From Malus domestica (lineage: Eukaryota; Streptophyta; Magnoliopsida; Rosales; Rosaceae): 64,000 nucleotides of DNA. The DNA lies in assembly GCF_042453785.1 (NCBI RefSeq), contig NC_091666.1, positions 23,704,501 to 23,768,500 of the forward strand, read 5' to 3'. Within the stretch, counting starts at the first letter, position 1. The number at the start of each line of letters is the position of its first letter. Made by a program: the position numbers and the translations under genes. Shown in pieces: positions 52,005 to 63,091 of this stretch. The notes below the pieces were generated by a model, which worked only from the letters and a program-made list of their open reading frames with translations, did not search any database and was not told the origin of the DNA.

Positions 52005-53399
52005 TGATCTTCGCTAGATTGCTCCGGTCATTAGTGTGGATAAGTATATAAATGGATAGAGATAGGAAAGCAAACACAAGATGTACGTGGTTCACCCAGA
52101 TTGGCTACGTCCACGAAATAGAAAAGTTCTCATTAATTGTGAAGGGTTTACACAAGTACATAGGTTCAAGCTCTCCTTTAGTGAGTACAAGTGAATGATT
52201 TAGTACAAATGACATTAGGAAATATTGTGGGAGAATGATCTCGTAATCACGAAACTTCTAAGTATCGGAGTGTGGTGTCGTCTTGACTTGCCTTATCTGT
52301 CTCATAGGTAGATGTGGCATCTTCTCTGGAAGTACTTTTCCTCCATCCAGGGGTGGTATCTTTAACTGGTGGAGATGCACAAGGTAATGTATCAATTTCA
52401 CTTGAAGCTTACTTGTAGTTTCAGGCTTGGTCAAGCGCGATACAAACCATGTAGTAGGAGTCCCCCAAGTCGCCGAGCTAGGGGGTCTGCTGAAAGAGGT
52501 GACAGACAAGGTAAGCAATCAGAGCTCCGACTGATTGTTCACCTTCTCCCCATCTTGCAACAGCATGAAGGATAAAGAGAAGAAAAATGAGAAGAGATGA
52601 TATGAGATACTTTTGCTTTTGAAGAAGTAACTTTCCACAGGCTTATTCTTGAACTGAGCTGGAGGGTTTTCTGGTTTCCTCCAGAGTATAAGGCCGACTG
52701 AAGAATTTGAGGGTCAAAACAAGTCCATCAAATCTAGAGTATGTTCCACCCTGCTGATATGGGATACTTTTGCTTTTGATAGAGTAATGGATGTATCGGC
52801 ACGTGTGCTGTTACGCTTGTCTCCACATGCTTCCTTGTATCCTTCGCACTTGCCCTATCTGTTCCTCAAGCAGATGCGGAATCTTCCTTGGAAACATAAG
52901 ATGTTGAAGATGAGTACTCGAGAGCAATGCCAGGTAAGTAATCAGGTAAGGGGTTCCAGGCAGTCAGTTCCTGGCTAGAAGCTTGATTCCAAGTGCTGAC
53001 TGATTGCTCTCTTTCTCCTTGTCTTGCAGGTAAAAACAAGGCCAAAGGAAAAGACAGGGAAAAAGCATGATATGGGATACTCTTGCTTTTAACCCTAATG
53101 ATATGAGATATTCTTGCTCTAGTATAGCTTGTTTGCAGAGGTATTATCGGGGGGAAAGAAAGCTGAATATTTCGAAAGGCTTCGTTGGGAGTGCCCTCTC
53201 AGATATGATGAAGGGTTGAGCATTTTTGCAGGTCTGCCTGTCCGTTGGGGATGAAGGTTGACATATATAGGCGTCTCCCTAACAACAAGTAGTAATGCTA
53301 TTCCTTTACCCTGCTTGGTCATAGCACGGTAGTGGGAGCTGTCAGTTTCACATGTTTTAACTCTGTCAGAGCACTTTGAAAAAGTGGTCTGTGGTAACT

Positions 53400-55390
53400 G
53401 GCTCTCGAGATTCGGAGAACGATGCCTCTTCGATTTTTGAGAAAGCAATCATGCTGGGGGTCTGGCTCTCGAGATTCGGAGAGCAGTGTCTCTTCGATTT
53501 TTGAGGAAGTAATCATGTTGGGAGTCTGGCTCTCGAGATTCGGAGGGCGGTGCCTCTTCGATTTTGGAGCAAGCAATCTTGTTGGGAGTGTTGTCTCGAA
53601 TTTGAGTAAAGGTTGGGCATGTTTGCTAGTCGACCTTGCCACGAAGCACAAAGGTTGACACACAAGGACTTTCCAATTATCCAGCAATGGTACTGTTCCT
53701 TTACCCTCTCTTCGATTTTGAGAAAGTAGTCATGTTGGGAGTCTGGCTCTCGAGATTCGGAGGACGGTGCCTCTTCGATTTTGGAGCAAGCAATCTTGTT
53801 GGGAGTGTTTTCTCGAATGTGAGTAAAGGTTGGGCATGTTTGCTAGTCTACCTTGCCACGAAGCACAGAGGTTGACACACAGGGACTTTCCAATTATCCA
53901 GCAGTGGTACTGTTCCTTTACCCTTGTGGGTAATAATATGGTAGCTAGACCTTCAAAATTTATGTGTCTAAACTTTGTTAGTGCTGTTTCTTTGCTATTC
54001 TTTTACCTTTCTTGGTCAGAGCGATGTAGTGGGAGCTGCAAGCTTCACGTGCTCAACTTTGGCAGAGAACTTTGACAAAGTTATCTGTGGTACCCATGAG
54101 CTATTGTTGCGTGTGGGAAGTAGGTAATTGAACAGTAAGATTCATGTGCTTTCTACTTCACCAGAAATCTTCGACAGAATGCCCATAATTTCTGCAAAGC
54201 TGAGTGTGCGTGTGACAGGTGCTGACAAGGCTAGAAAAGTAGGTGCCTCTTCGATTTCTGAGATCGGCCCTCGTGGTCTCTGAGCAGCCCAGCTTTTGAG
54301 AAAGCGAGCGCCTCTTCGATTGATTCGGAGAACGATGCCTCATCGATTTTTGAGAAAACAATCATGCTGGGGGTTTGGCTCTCGAAGATTCGGGGAGCAG
54401 TGTCTCTTCGATTTTTGAGAAAGTAATCATGTTGGGAGTCTGGCTCTCGAGATTCGGAAGGCGGTGCCTCTTCGATTTTGGAGCAAGCAATCTTGTTGGG
54501 GGTGTTTTCTCGAATGTGAGTAAAGGTTGGGCATGTTTGCTAGTCTACCTTACCACGAAGCACAGAGGTTGACACACAGGGACTTTCCAATTATCCAGCA
54601 ATGGTACTGTTCCTTTACCCTCTCTTCGATTTTTAATAAAGTAGTCATGTTGGGAGTCTGGCTCTCGAGATTCGGAGGACGGTGCCTCTTCGATTTTGGA
54701 GCAAGCAATCTTATTGGGAGTGTTTTCTCGAATGTGAGTAAAGATTGGGCATGTTTGCTAGTCTACCTTGCCACGAAGCACAGAGGTTGACACACAGGGA
54801 CTTTCCAATTATCCAGCAGTGGTACTGTTCCTTTACCCTTGTGGGTAATAATATGGTAGCTAGACCTTCAAAATTTATGGGTCTAAACTTTGTTAGTGCT
54901 GTTTCTTTGCTATTCTTTTACCCTTCTTGGTCAGAGCGATGTAGTGGGAGCTGCAAGCTTCACGTGCTCAACTTTGGCAGAGAACTTTGGCAAAGTTATC
55001 TGTGGTACCCATGAGCTATTGTTGCGTGTGGGAAGTGGGTGATTGAACAGTAAGATTCATGTGTTTTCTACTTCCCCAGAAGTTTTTGACAGAATGCCCA
55101 TAATTTCCGCAAAGCTGAGTGTGCGTGTGACAGGTGCTGACAAGGCTGGAAAAATAGGTGCCTCTTCGATTTCTGAGATCGGCCCTCGTGGTCTCTGGGG
55201 AGCCCAGCTTTTGAGAAAGCGAGCGCCTCTTCGATTTCTGAGATCGGCCTTCGTGGTCTTTGAGCAGCCCAACTTTTGAGAAAGCAAAAGCCTCTTCGAT
55301 TTCTGAGATCAACCCTCGTGATCTCTAAGCAGCTCAGCTTTTGAGAAAGCAAACGCCTCTTCGATTTCTGAGCAGGCGCCTCTTCGATTT
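53400..55390 (-). repeat. Expanded ~64-bp monomer array with a ~915-bp higher-order duplication
   Basis: The monomer (GCCTCTTCGATTTTTGAG... with GTCTGGCTCTCGAGATTCGG) recurs many times. A large block is repeated 915 bp apart, for example 53830-54075 against 54745-54990, and an inner part is repeated 218 bp apart (54527 against 54745). Long open frames here come from this periodicity. Near the right end a shorter unit (GCCTCTTCGATTTCTGAGATC) takes over. Confidence 0.85.
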
Positions 55391-55533
55391 CTGAAGCTCC
55401 GTCGAGTGCAGATTTTTATAGGGGCTGGCATTAAGTTCTAAAGCACACTTGAATCTCCACCAGTAGAAGCTTCATTCTTGCACTTCTAAGATCTTGATTT
55501 GTCCGACCTCTTCTCTCTTCAACACCTTTGAAA

Positions 55534-56208
55534 ATGTCTGGCCCCTCCGACCGTCGTTTTGACTTGAACCTTGTTGAAGAGGCAGCCCCGCCTTCTCCAG
55601 ACAACATATGGCGCCCATCCTTCGTCTCCCCTACTGGTCCTCTTACCGTTGGGGATTCCGTGATGAAGAATGATATGACCGCTGCGGTGGTGGCCAGGAA
55701 CCTTCTCACTCCCAAAGATAACAGACTACTTTCCAAACGGTCTGATGAGTTAGCTGTTAAGGATTCGCTGGCTCTCAGTGTTCAGTGTGCAGGTTCTGTG
55801 TCTAATATGGCCCAACGCCTATTTGCTCGAACTCGCCAAGTTGAATCATTGGCGGCTGAAGTGATGAGTCTCAAACAGGAGATTAGAGGGCTCAAGCATG
55901 AGAATAAACAGTTGCACCGGCTCGCACATGACTATGCTACAAACATGAAGAGGAAGCTTGACCAGATGAAGGAAACTGATGGTCAGGTTTTACTTGATCA
56001 TCAGAGATTTGTGGGTTTGTTCCAAAGGCATTTATTGCCTTCGTCTTCTGGGGCTGTACCGCGTAATGAAGCTCCAAATGATCAACCTCTGATGCCTCCT
56101 CCTTCTAGGGTTCTGTCCAGTACTGAGGCTCCAAATGATCCCCCTCCGGTGCCTTCTCTTTCTGGGGCTCTACCGACTGCTGAGACTTCTCCTAAGCAAC
56201 CTTTGTGA
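55534..56208 (+). CDS. Accessory ORF of a Tat-like retroelement, antisense to its pol, intact copy
   Basis: 224 residues from MSGPSDRRFDLN to SPKQPL; an ATG two codons upstream (55528) is also possible. The N-terminal half is neutral and Ser/Pro-containing. Residues about 105-155, with SLKQEIRGLKHENKQLHRL, look like a coiled coil. The C-terminal part has three diverged Pro-rich repeats of the NEAPNDQP kind. No catalytic motif is seen. The ORF lies between pol and the 3' LTR on the opposite strand, as extra ORFs do in several plant Tat elements. It is probably a retroelement protein of unknown role and could be misannotated as a host gene. Confidence 0.65.
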   Translation: MSGPSDRRFDLNLVEEAAPPSPDNIWRPSFVSPTGPLTVGDSVMKNDMTAAVVARNLLTPKDNRLLSKRSDELAVKDSLALSVQCAGSVSNMAQRLFARTRQVESLAAEVMSLKQEIRGLKHENKQLHRLAHDYATNMKRKLDQMKETDGQVLLDHQRFVGLFQRHLLPSSSGAVPRNEAPNDQPLMPPPSRVLSSTEAPNDPPPVPSLSGALPTAETSPKQPL

Positions 56209-56469
56209 AGGCTCCCTCTTGTGTGTTTATTTTGACTCATGTATATGTACATATTTGTAGCTTATCGGGGATATCAATAAATAAGCTTTCCTTCATTTCA
56301 ACGTATTGTGTTAAATACACCAAAGCCTTCTTCGCTAAGTTCTTTGAATTTTCTTTTGTTGAAGCTTGTATGTTGAAGCTTTCTGAGTGGAGCATGTAGG
56401 TTGGGGTAGTGTTCCCTTAATTTCCCGAGTGAGGAAAACTTCTCGGTTGGAGACTTGGAAAATCCAAGT

Positions 56470-57283
56470 CACTGAGTGGGATCGGCTATATGAATCTTAG
56501 AACGCCATTGTGCTCGATCCTGTGTCATGTCCTTCGTTAGATCCAAGTACTCTAAGTCTTTTTTTAGAGTCTCTTCCAAAGTTTTCCTAGGTCTTCCTCT
56601 ACCCCTTCGGCCCTGAACCTCTGTCCCATAGTCGCATCTTCTAATCGGAGCGTCAGTAGGCCTTCTTTGCACATGTCCAAACTACCGTAACCGATTTTCT
56701 CTCATCTTTCCTTCAATTTCGGCTACTCCTACTTTACCCCGGATATCCTCATTCCTAATCTTATCCTTTCTCGTGTGCCCACACATCCAACGAAGCATCC
56801 TCATCTCCGCTACACCCATTTTGTGTACGTGTTGATGTTTCACCGCCCAACATTCTGTGCCATACAGCATCGCCGGCCTTATTGCCGTCCTATAAAATTT
56901 TCCCTTGAGCTTCAGTGGCATACGGCGGTCACACAACACGCCGGATGCACTCTTCCACTTCATCCATCCAGCTTGTATTCTATGGTTGAGATCTCCATCT
57001 AATTCTCCGTTCTTTTGCAAGATAGATCCTAGGTAACGAAAACGGTCGCTCTTTGGCATTTCTTGATCTCCGATCCTCACCCCTAACTCGTTTTGGCCTC
57101 CATTTGCACTGAACTTGCACTCCATATATTCTGTCTTTGATCGGCTTAGGCGAAGACCTTTAGATTCCAACACTTCTCTCCAAAGGTTAAGCTTTGCATT
57201 TACCCCTTCCTGAGTTTCATCTATCAACACTATATCGTCTGCGAAAAGCATACACCAAGGAATATCATCTTGAATATGTCCTA
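56470..57283 (-). pseudogene. RTE-clade LINE fragment, piece 2, 5'-truncated
   Basis: Minus-strand translation begins near [16 protein letters not shown], with the FADD catalytic box of reverse transcriptase, and runs through the same C-terminus as piece 1 to IHIADPTQ. It has TAG where Trp is expected before FGH; piece 1 has TGA there. The two pieces differ at eight or more residues over the shared part, so they come from different source copies. The 3' tail is missing because the sequence passes into the LTR fragment at 56470-56479. Confidence 0.88.
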
Positions 57284-57300
57284 TTACTAAAAAATGAATA
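57284..57300. repeat. Right copy of 17-bp target-site duplication
   Basis: TTACTAAAAAATGAATA is identical to 51377-51393. Confidence 0.9.
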
Positions 57301-57334
57301 TGAACTCTTATTTAAAACTCTTAGTATTTTAATC

Positions 57335-57655
57335 ATATAGTTTTATATTTATGATCAGAACTGTTTATACTATGAATCACACTGTAAAAATCATATCTGC
57401 AAAAAATAAATTAAAATTAAGGTCGTTTAGTCATCAAACTATTTAAAAACAAATAAACGATATTGGTAAAAGCATTAGATTGTAGCAAATACATAGATAG
57501 TTCGTAATGCTTTTATCAATATCGTTTATTTGTTTTTAAATAGTTTGATGATTAAACGACCTTAATTTTAATTAGTTTTTTGCAAAGGTGATCTTTACAG
57601 GGTAATTTATAATATTAACGGTTCTGATTATAAACACGAAGTTCTATAAATTGAC
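57335..57655. repeat. Long foldback element (~320 bp)
   Basis: Arms of about 150 bp pair nearly end to end: TTAAAATTAAGGTCGTTTAG with its complement near 57548-57575, and outward ATCAGAACTG... with ...CGGTTCTGATTATA. The loop is short, around 57480-57500. No coding capacity. Probably a MITE. Confidence 0.8.
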
Positions 57656-58982
57656 AACAAACAATTTTGAGAAATTTTGAATAGGAGTTTCTACTCATAT
57701 TTTGAGTAGCCAAATCTTGTTTTTCTCTCTCTTTAGTTACATCAGTGATGAATTCACACTTCGCACCCTACTACATAATTATAAAAGACAAGTGTTTATT
57801 GAATTACCATTTCCGCGTAATACAATACATTGTGACAGTATTTTAAATTAATTAAATGTTATTATGTAACAAAATTATTAGGCACAAATGAGATTCTTTA
57901 CTTGGTGATTGGGAGTCGGGACCCATAACCCAATATCTCTGCCTTAAACCCTCCAAATAATTAATTAATTGGGCAGATTTTTTTTATTTACCATGGTCTA
58001 AAAATCTGATCAGCTAAACATTTCCAATGGGGAATATCGTAGTATCAAACCTTACTTAAACACTAATTAATCCATCTCTCAATTCTCAAGTCTCCACATT
58101 CATTAAACCCAATGATAAAATGTCAAAAGCAAAAAGTTGAAACCTTTAGCTTTTTCGGTCCTCATTCGAGATTAGTCACGCCCTTCAGATATCGAATACT
58201 TCAGACTTCGGCAAAAATATCAAAATAAAATAAATAAATAAAGCTATGAACCACACCTTCCACTGTTCCCTCCTTCCCTTTTATTCAACTTAATTAAAAC
58301 CGTTATTGTACCGTTGCAGTTCAGTAATCATTGTTATATAAAAGAGAGGGTGCTGCTGATTCTTTCAGCAGCCAAGTTCTATCCTTTGAGCTTATCCTCC
58401 GAACTTGGCTTCTTTGCCCTTCCACTTCACATTTATCCCCATCCCTTTCTATTTGTGTGATCACGGTTAAACCACATCAACATTTTATATTCTTATTATT
58501 TTTTATCTTATTATTTTTATAAAAAAATTAATATAAAATGTTGACGTAATTTAATCGTGTTTGCATAAAATAGGAGAAGATGAAAGTATATGGAAAAAGG
58601 AAGGACAGAGAACCCGATCCTTATCCTCCCATCACTGCCAAACCCCAATCATCTCCACCTACTACTAGTAGCCTAGTACGCTTTCTGCTACCCAAAGGCT
58701 TCAACTTTATGAATTAAACCACCTAGCCTAATTAATTAATTAAGGATTAAAGAACCCTAAATTCTTCCCCAAATAAAAAACCAACCAACCAACCTAGATG
58801 CATCAGACTTCCACTTAAATTATTTGTCAAAAAATTACTTTTTTTTTTTTCATTTCCCTTGATGAAACGTGTTAACAAATTGGACACCCAAAGTTACCAA
58901 TTTTGCCAAAATCTACAAAAAGCTACTCTCTCTAATTTCACACTCACCAAATGTTAAAAAATAATAATAATAAAATTAACAG
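57656..58982. other. AT-rich spacer and 3' flank of the LEA_2 gene
   Basis: No gene or clear repeat is recognised apart from low-complexity AT-rich runs and an ATA/AAT run near 58960. Confidence 0.5.
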
Positions 58983-59624
58983 CTAACAGTGAAAACCCAA
59001 TACAGATCCATCACTCACAGCAATGGAAACTTCACACTCAGATTTTGCCTCCACATGGTGGGTGAAAAAGTGCATGACGCGAACCCGACCCGCCATCTCC
59101 AACCGCGACTCAATCTGCATTGTGGGCCCGCTGGGTCCGGCGCCGGTGCCGCTCAACCCGCTGAACCCATCTCCGAAAGTGGGCCCCATTGGGTTCTGGA
59201 CCATCCCGGAAGCCCGATTGGGATCGGAGACCGGGAACGACTGCACGGCGAAGTTGGCGGCCATGAACTGGGTCTGACGCGCTTCGATCTTGCCGGCGGG
59301 TATGAACATGAACCCGACTTGGCTGCCGGAGTAGAAGAGCTGGAGGGTGCTGTCGTAGTGGTTGAAGGGTGCCCGGTTGGGATTGCGGATGGAGACGTAT
59401 TGGGCGAAGGTGAAGCTGACGGTGGAGTTTTGGGTGGAGAAGGAAGGGAGCTGGACGGCGGAGACGGAGATTTTGGGGTCTTTGGGTTTGAAGACGGTGA
59501 AGTAGACGATGAGGATGACGATGACGACGAAGATTAGGAAGATGGTGGCAACGATGCAGGAGGCGAGGTTCGTGCGGCCGGACGGCGGCGGTTTGGGCCG
59601 CTGAGGCCGCTGAGGCTTGCTCAT
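58983..59624 (-). CDS. LEA_2 / NDR1-HIN1-like membrane protein
   Basis: A single exon of 213 codons starting at ATG 59624. The N-terminus is Pro/Lys/Arg-rich (PQRPQRPKPPP) and cytosolic, followed by one membrane span at about 23-46 (VATIFLIFVVIVILIVYFTVF), then an extracytosolic LEA_2 beta-sandwich with ISVSAVQLPSF and the SIRNPNRAPFNHYDSTLQLFYSG motif of the family. Between the sandwich halves is a Gly/Pro-rich insert (about 140-170). Some family members act in pathogen response or cell-wall/membrane contact; no specific role can be given here. The leader carries a GA repeat (about 59690-59708). Lack of introns fits the family. Confidence 0.85.
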   Translation of the reverse strand: MSKPQRPQRPKPPPSGRTNLASCIVATIFLIFVVIVILIVYFTVFKPKDPKISVSAVQLPSFSTQNSTVSFTFAQYVSIRNPNRAPFNHYDSTLQLFYSGSQVGFMFIPAGKIEARQTQFMAANFAVQSFPVSDPNRASGMVQNPMGPTFGDGFSGLSGTGAGPSGPTMQIESRLEMAGRVRVMHFFTHHVEAKSECEVSIAVSDGSVLGFHC

Positions 59625-62600
59625 GGTTGATTAATTGAGCTTAATTGTGGAATTAAGAGAAGCGGTGGAATAGTGGGATCGTTGTGTGAAAGAGAGAGAG
59701 AGAGAGAGGATTTAGGGGAGATTTTGGAGGTGGGATTGGGAGTAAATATTGTCGTCTTCACAGTCGGGACAAAAGTGTGAAATTGTGTGTGTGAGAGAGA
59801 GACACTTTGTCTTTCTCTTTTATTTATTTTTATTTATTTATTTATTTTTATATAATTAATTAATTATTTAAATTTGGAGTGTAATATATATTTTTTTAAA
59901 TTTAAATTCACCTCATCGGAACAAATTAACCTGATCGTTAATTTAAATTCACAATTTTGTCGCGAAAATACTTTACGTTGTTAGAGTGTTGGATTTGAGA
60001 AACATTTCTTTGAACTTGAATTCTCTATGTTGTTTGGTTCCATTTTTATATTTGATAAATTTAATATGAATAGTGAATGTAACACTCCACACATTGTAAC
60101 AAAAAATATTATGAATCTCCTTTCACTTTTGTTTAGTTCACATCTCCAATAGCATTTAGCTTAGAGAGAATTTTTGGTAGGAGTGTCATATTGTCGAGCA
60201 TGTAAGACAAGTTAACAAGACGTTGTTATGTCAACATGAATAGAGTTAAGATAACCAAAAATCCAAAGAAATTGGAGCCACAACAATTTTTGAGTTAGTT
60301 TCATGTTAAATTAGCCAAAGCGAAGTAAAACAAGCATGGGTTAGTGATCATTTACTACAATAGTGGAAAAGTGTTGCGTCTTTGCATGACGGGATGGATT
60401 CAAACTCCGTCAATACTAATCTAACAAAATATATTGTGACAATAAAAAAACAAAAAAGTAAAAACAAGCGGGGACAAAGGAAAGAGGGAGACATTTAATA
60501 TTTTCTTTTTTGGGGGTGGTGAAAAGTGGGCTTTTGCTATCTGTATGGCTGTCGGTTTTGATTCCTTATAAACTATAATAATTTTTTATCGTTAAATAAA
60601 ATTTCTAAAATTTGAATTATTTGATTTGATAACCTTAGTAAAGAGATTCGAAAAAAATCTCTTCTCTGGGGCATAGACTTTGGTCCATAACTTGAAGGTT
60701 TCAAGGACTAAAGGGAAGGGTGGGCCCAACAAAGAAAAATTAGGAAAGTGGGCGTCTGACAAGTTTGTACAAGCAATGTCCAATTTTACAGCATGCGGAT
60801 AGGTTTAACTTTACATTTTTTTTTCTTACAAGTTGGGATGTTATATCCATGTAAGTTTAACTATCGCGGTATAATCTAGCAGTTGAGGATAAATTCTGGA
60901 CTTGTACTTTAAACGGCACGTCCTAGTTTCAATTTTGAATAAATCATACGATGATAATTGAGAAAAGGCTAAAATAACTTTGTTAGTTTTTTCGGTCTCA
61001 AAAAAGATGGACTACAAAAAACTTATATCTTATAGCTTTGTTACACTTTGAATCCTAGTTATATTTTTTGCCAAAACGGAAGGTGTTATTAATGCAGAAG
61101 AGTAATAGCCTCTGAAGCGCAACGGTCAAGAGCATTTGTTCCTCCATCTGAAGTTTTGAATCTCTTCAAATGGTTAAGAGTGTTTATTCTTACATCAACA
61201 TTATTGTTTTCTAATTCACTCAAATATGTCTGTATTAAGAATAAACAATTCTTATTTTAGTAGTGAATGGAAAACACAAATTTATGTGGGTTTATTTGAG
61301 TAATGTTAGACAGACTAATTTTTTGGACCAAATTTATAAATAATGTGATGTGTCACTAATGAAAAAATAAAGATTTTAATCAATATTTAAGTAATAATTC
61401 AATCATTAATAATCACGTTATACAGTTTACAAAATTCAATCTAAATAGCGGTTTCCCTAACATTAGCCTAAAAGTATTGACCAAAAAAAAAAAAAAAAAC
61501 ATTAGCCTAAAAGTTGCGGACAAAAGGGGTGGAAGGGTTTAGAATCTTAATTTGACGTTGATAATCTCTTGCAATGGGGCCCACCTAAACCCTATTTTTG
61601 GAGATTATGTTCCCTCAAGTTGGTATGCTAATCTTTCACTAATTAAAAGATTGAAAATGCTGAGGAATTGAGTTCATATCAATCATATTCAGCAAGTAGA
61701 AGTTACATCAAATTCGATGCTGCAGCTTCTATTTGACATAATATTCTTGTTGTAATTTACTTGTGGGGTAAAAAAAGGAAATGGATTCTCTCCTAAGCAT
61801 CTGCTCAGGATCCTACTGACCCACATACAAGGACCGTTGGATGATAATCTAACGGCTACAAACAAGGAGGTCCCTTTAAAGTTATAATAATTGTAACCGT
61901 TGAATTTTCATCCAACATCCCTTATGTGTGGGTCAGTAGGATCCTGACCATCTGCAAATGCTCAGGAGAGAATCCATTTCCGTAAAAAAAATAGATGAAG
62001 GAATTCAAAATCACTTTATTCAAAAGCACTTTTCCCACACTTTTTTTCTGGGGCTCATATAGTGCCAAAGGAGATGGTTTCAATTTTCCTAACAGCGGAA
62101 ACTCACATGGGTTTTGGCAGAGAACCAACCAGTAACCATCATTCTCCAGTTAATCATTGAAGGGCAGAATTGAAGCACAGAATTGAAGCAATATTGAGTT
62201 AAGAGTTTGGAGAAAAACTTGTGCAGCGAAACTGGACCACGGCTTTCTCACTTAATGGAAACCCCTTGTATTGTGAGCGTTACACCCGACCCCACTAATC
62301 CCACCGGGAGTCAAGCAGTCCTATCGAAATTTCTCTCATTAGTTTGAGCCCATGGAGGATGGTAATCATAGGTGAGAAGATACCATGTCTTCTGGCTTAA
62401 TTTCTTAAGAGGAACAATACCAGAATAGTAACTAATGGAATTTAGAAGAAAAGTTACCGACTTCCTAATTTCTGAACAAACTGGAGTCTCTTGTTTAAAA
62501 ACCTGCATCAAACAATCTAAATCGCCCATCGACAAGAAATTAGCAACTATCAACATGTCAACGAAGAGGGGTATATATGAATGTACACAGCTAAACCTGC

Positions 62601-63091
62601 TGTACCTGAGAATCCTCCGTCGAGGTATCCATCAAACCGAAGCAGAATTTACCACAATACAGTTCAAGGAATTTCAGAGTGCTTTCAACCTCTGCTGTTT
62701 TCATGTATAAAACACAAGAGTTACAACATCTAAAACACAAAAGTGCTTCCAGTTCAGAACTTACCCTATTTGCGAGAAACGCTTCAACTCTCGGTTTGGT
62801 GATAAAGATGTGTATATACACCACATTTCAAAATCCTGTATCATCAAGTGATGTAGTACAATCCTGTGTAATCCATAAATAGGAATAGATCTTATTCATG
62901 ACCATCTTAAATAACAGTTGACATAAGTCTTTGTATTATCTCCGTCAGTTGACAGAAATGAAAGCGAAACTTTCAGGCTTATTATACGAAACTACATAAG
63001 CCATCCACATTTCATACAACCTTCCAGTCCATCCAAAAATGGACTGGTCATTCATTCATTACATACATATATGTACCTATAATATTGAAAT
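59625..63091. other. Promoter side of the LEA_2 gene, spacer and 3' UTR of the PI4K gene
   Basis: No gene is recognised. Weak SINE-like motifs occur near 60840-60965 and 61120-61230. 61777-61981 is a foldback element with ends GGAAATGGATTCTCTCCT and its complement and inner arms GGATCCTACTGACCCACAT. The 3' UTR of the PI4K gene probably lies at about 62880-63091. Confidence 0.5.
61777..61981. repeat. 205-bp foldback element
   Basis: The two ends and the inner arms pair over roughly 65 bp on each side, including GGATCCTACTGACCCACA and its complement. The size and shape fit a MITE. Confidence 0.8.

Larger units (their letters stand above)
52001..56479 (-). mobile_element. Truncated Tat-like LTR-element 3' fragment (copy B)
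   Basis: Inverted homologue of about 4560-7967. It holds the antisense ORF (here on the plus strand), the 64-bp repeat array and part of the LTR. Compared with the first copy it lacks the last ~50 bp of the LTR and a stretch equivalent to about 7437-7727 that includes the purine tract and U3 with the TATA box, and it has a much longer repeat array. Confidence 0.85.
51394..57283 (-). mobile_element. Composite retro-insertion: RTE LINE / Tat-like LTR element fragment / RTE LINE
   Basis: The 5890-bp segment is bounded by a perfect 17-bp duplication. Read in sense (minus strand) it is RTE piece 2 (57283-56470), Tat-like 3' fragment (56479-52001) and RTE piece 1 (52004-51394) ending in a TTG-repeat tail. 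All three parts have the same sense. The inner junctions share 10 bases with one mismatch (56470-56479) and 4 bases (52001-52004). One duplication for three parts points to a single insertion; template switching during target-primed reverse transcription is the simplest cause. Confidence 0.8.

Noticed and set aside
53422-55014. Several plus-strand ORFs of 65-90 codons with shared sequences
   Set aside because: They repeat each other at 218 and 915 bp intervals and follow the tandem monomer, so they are not genes.
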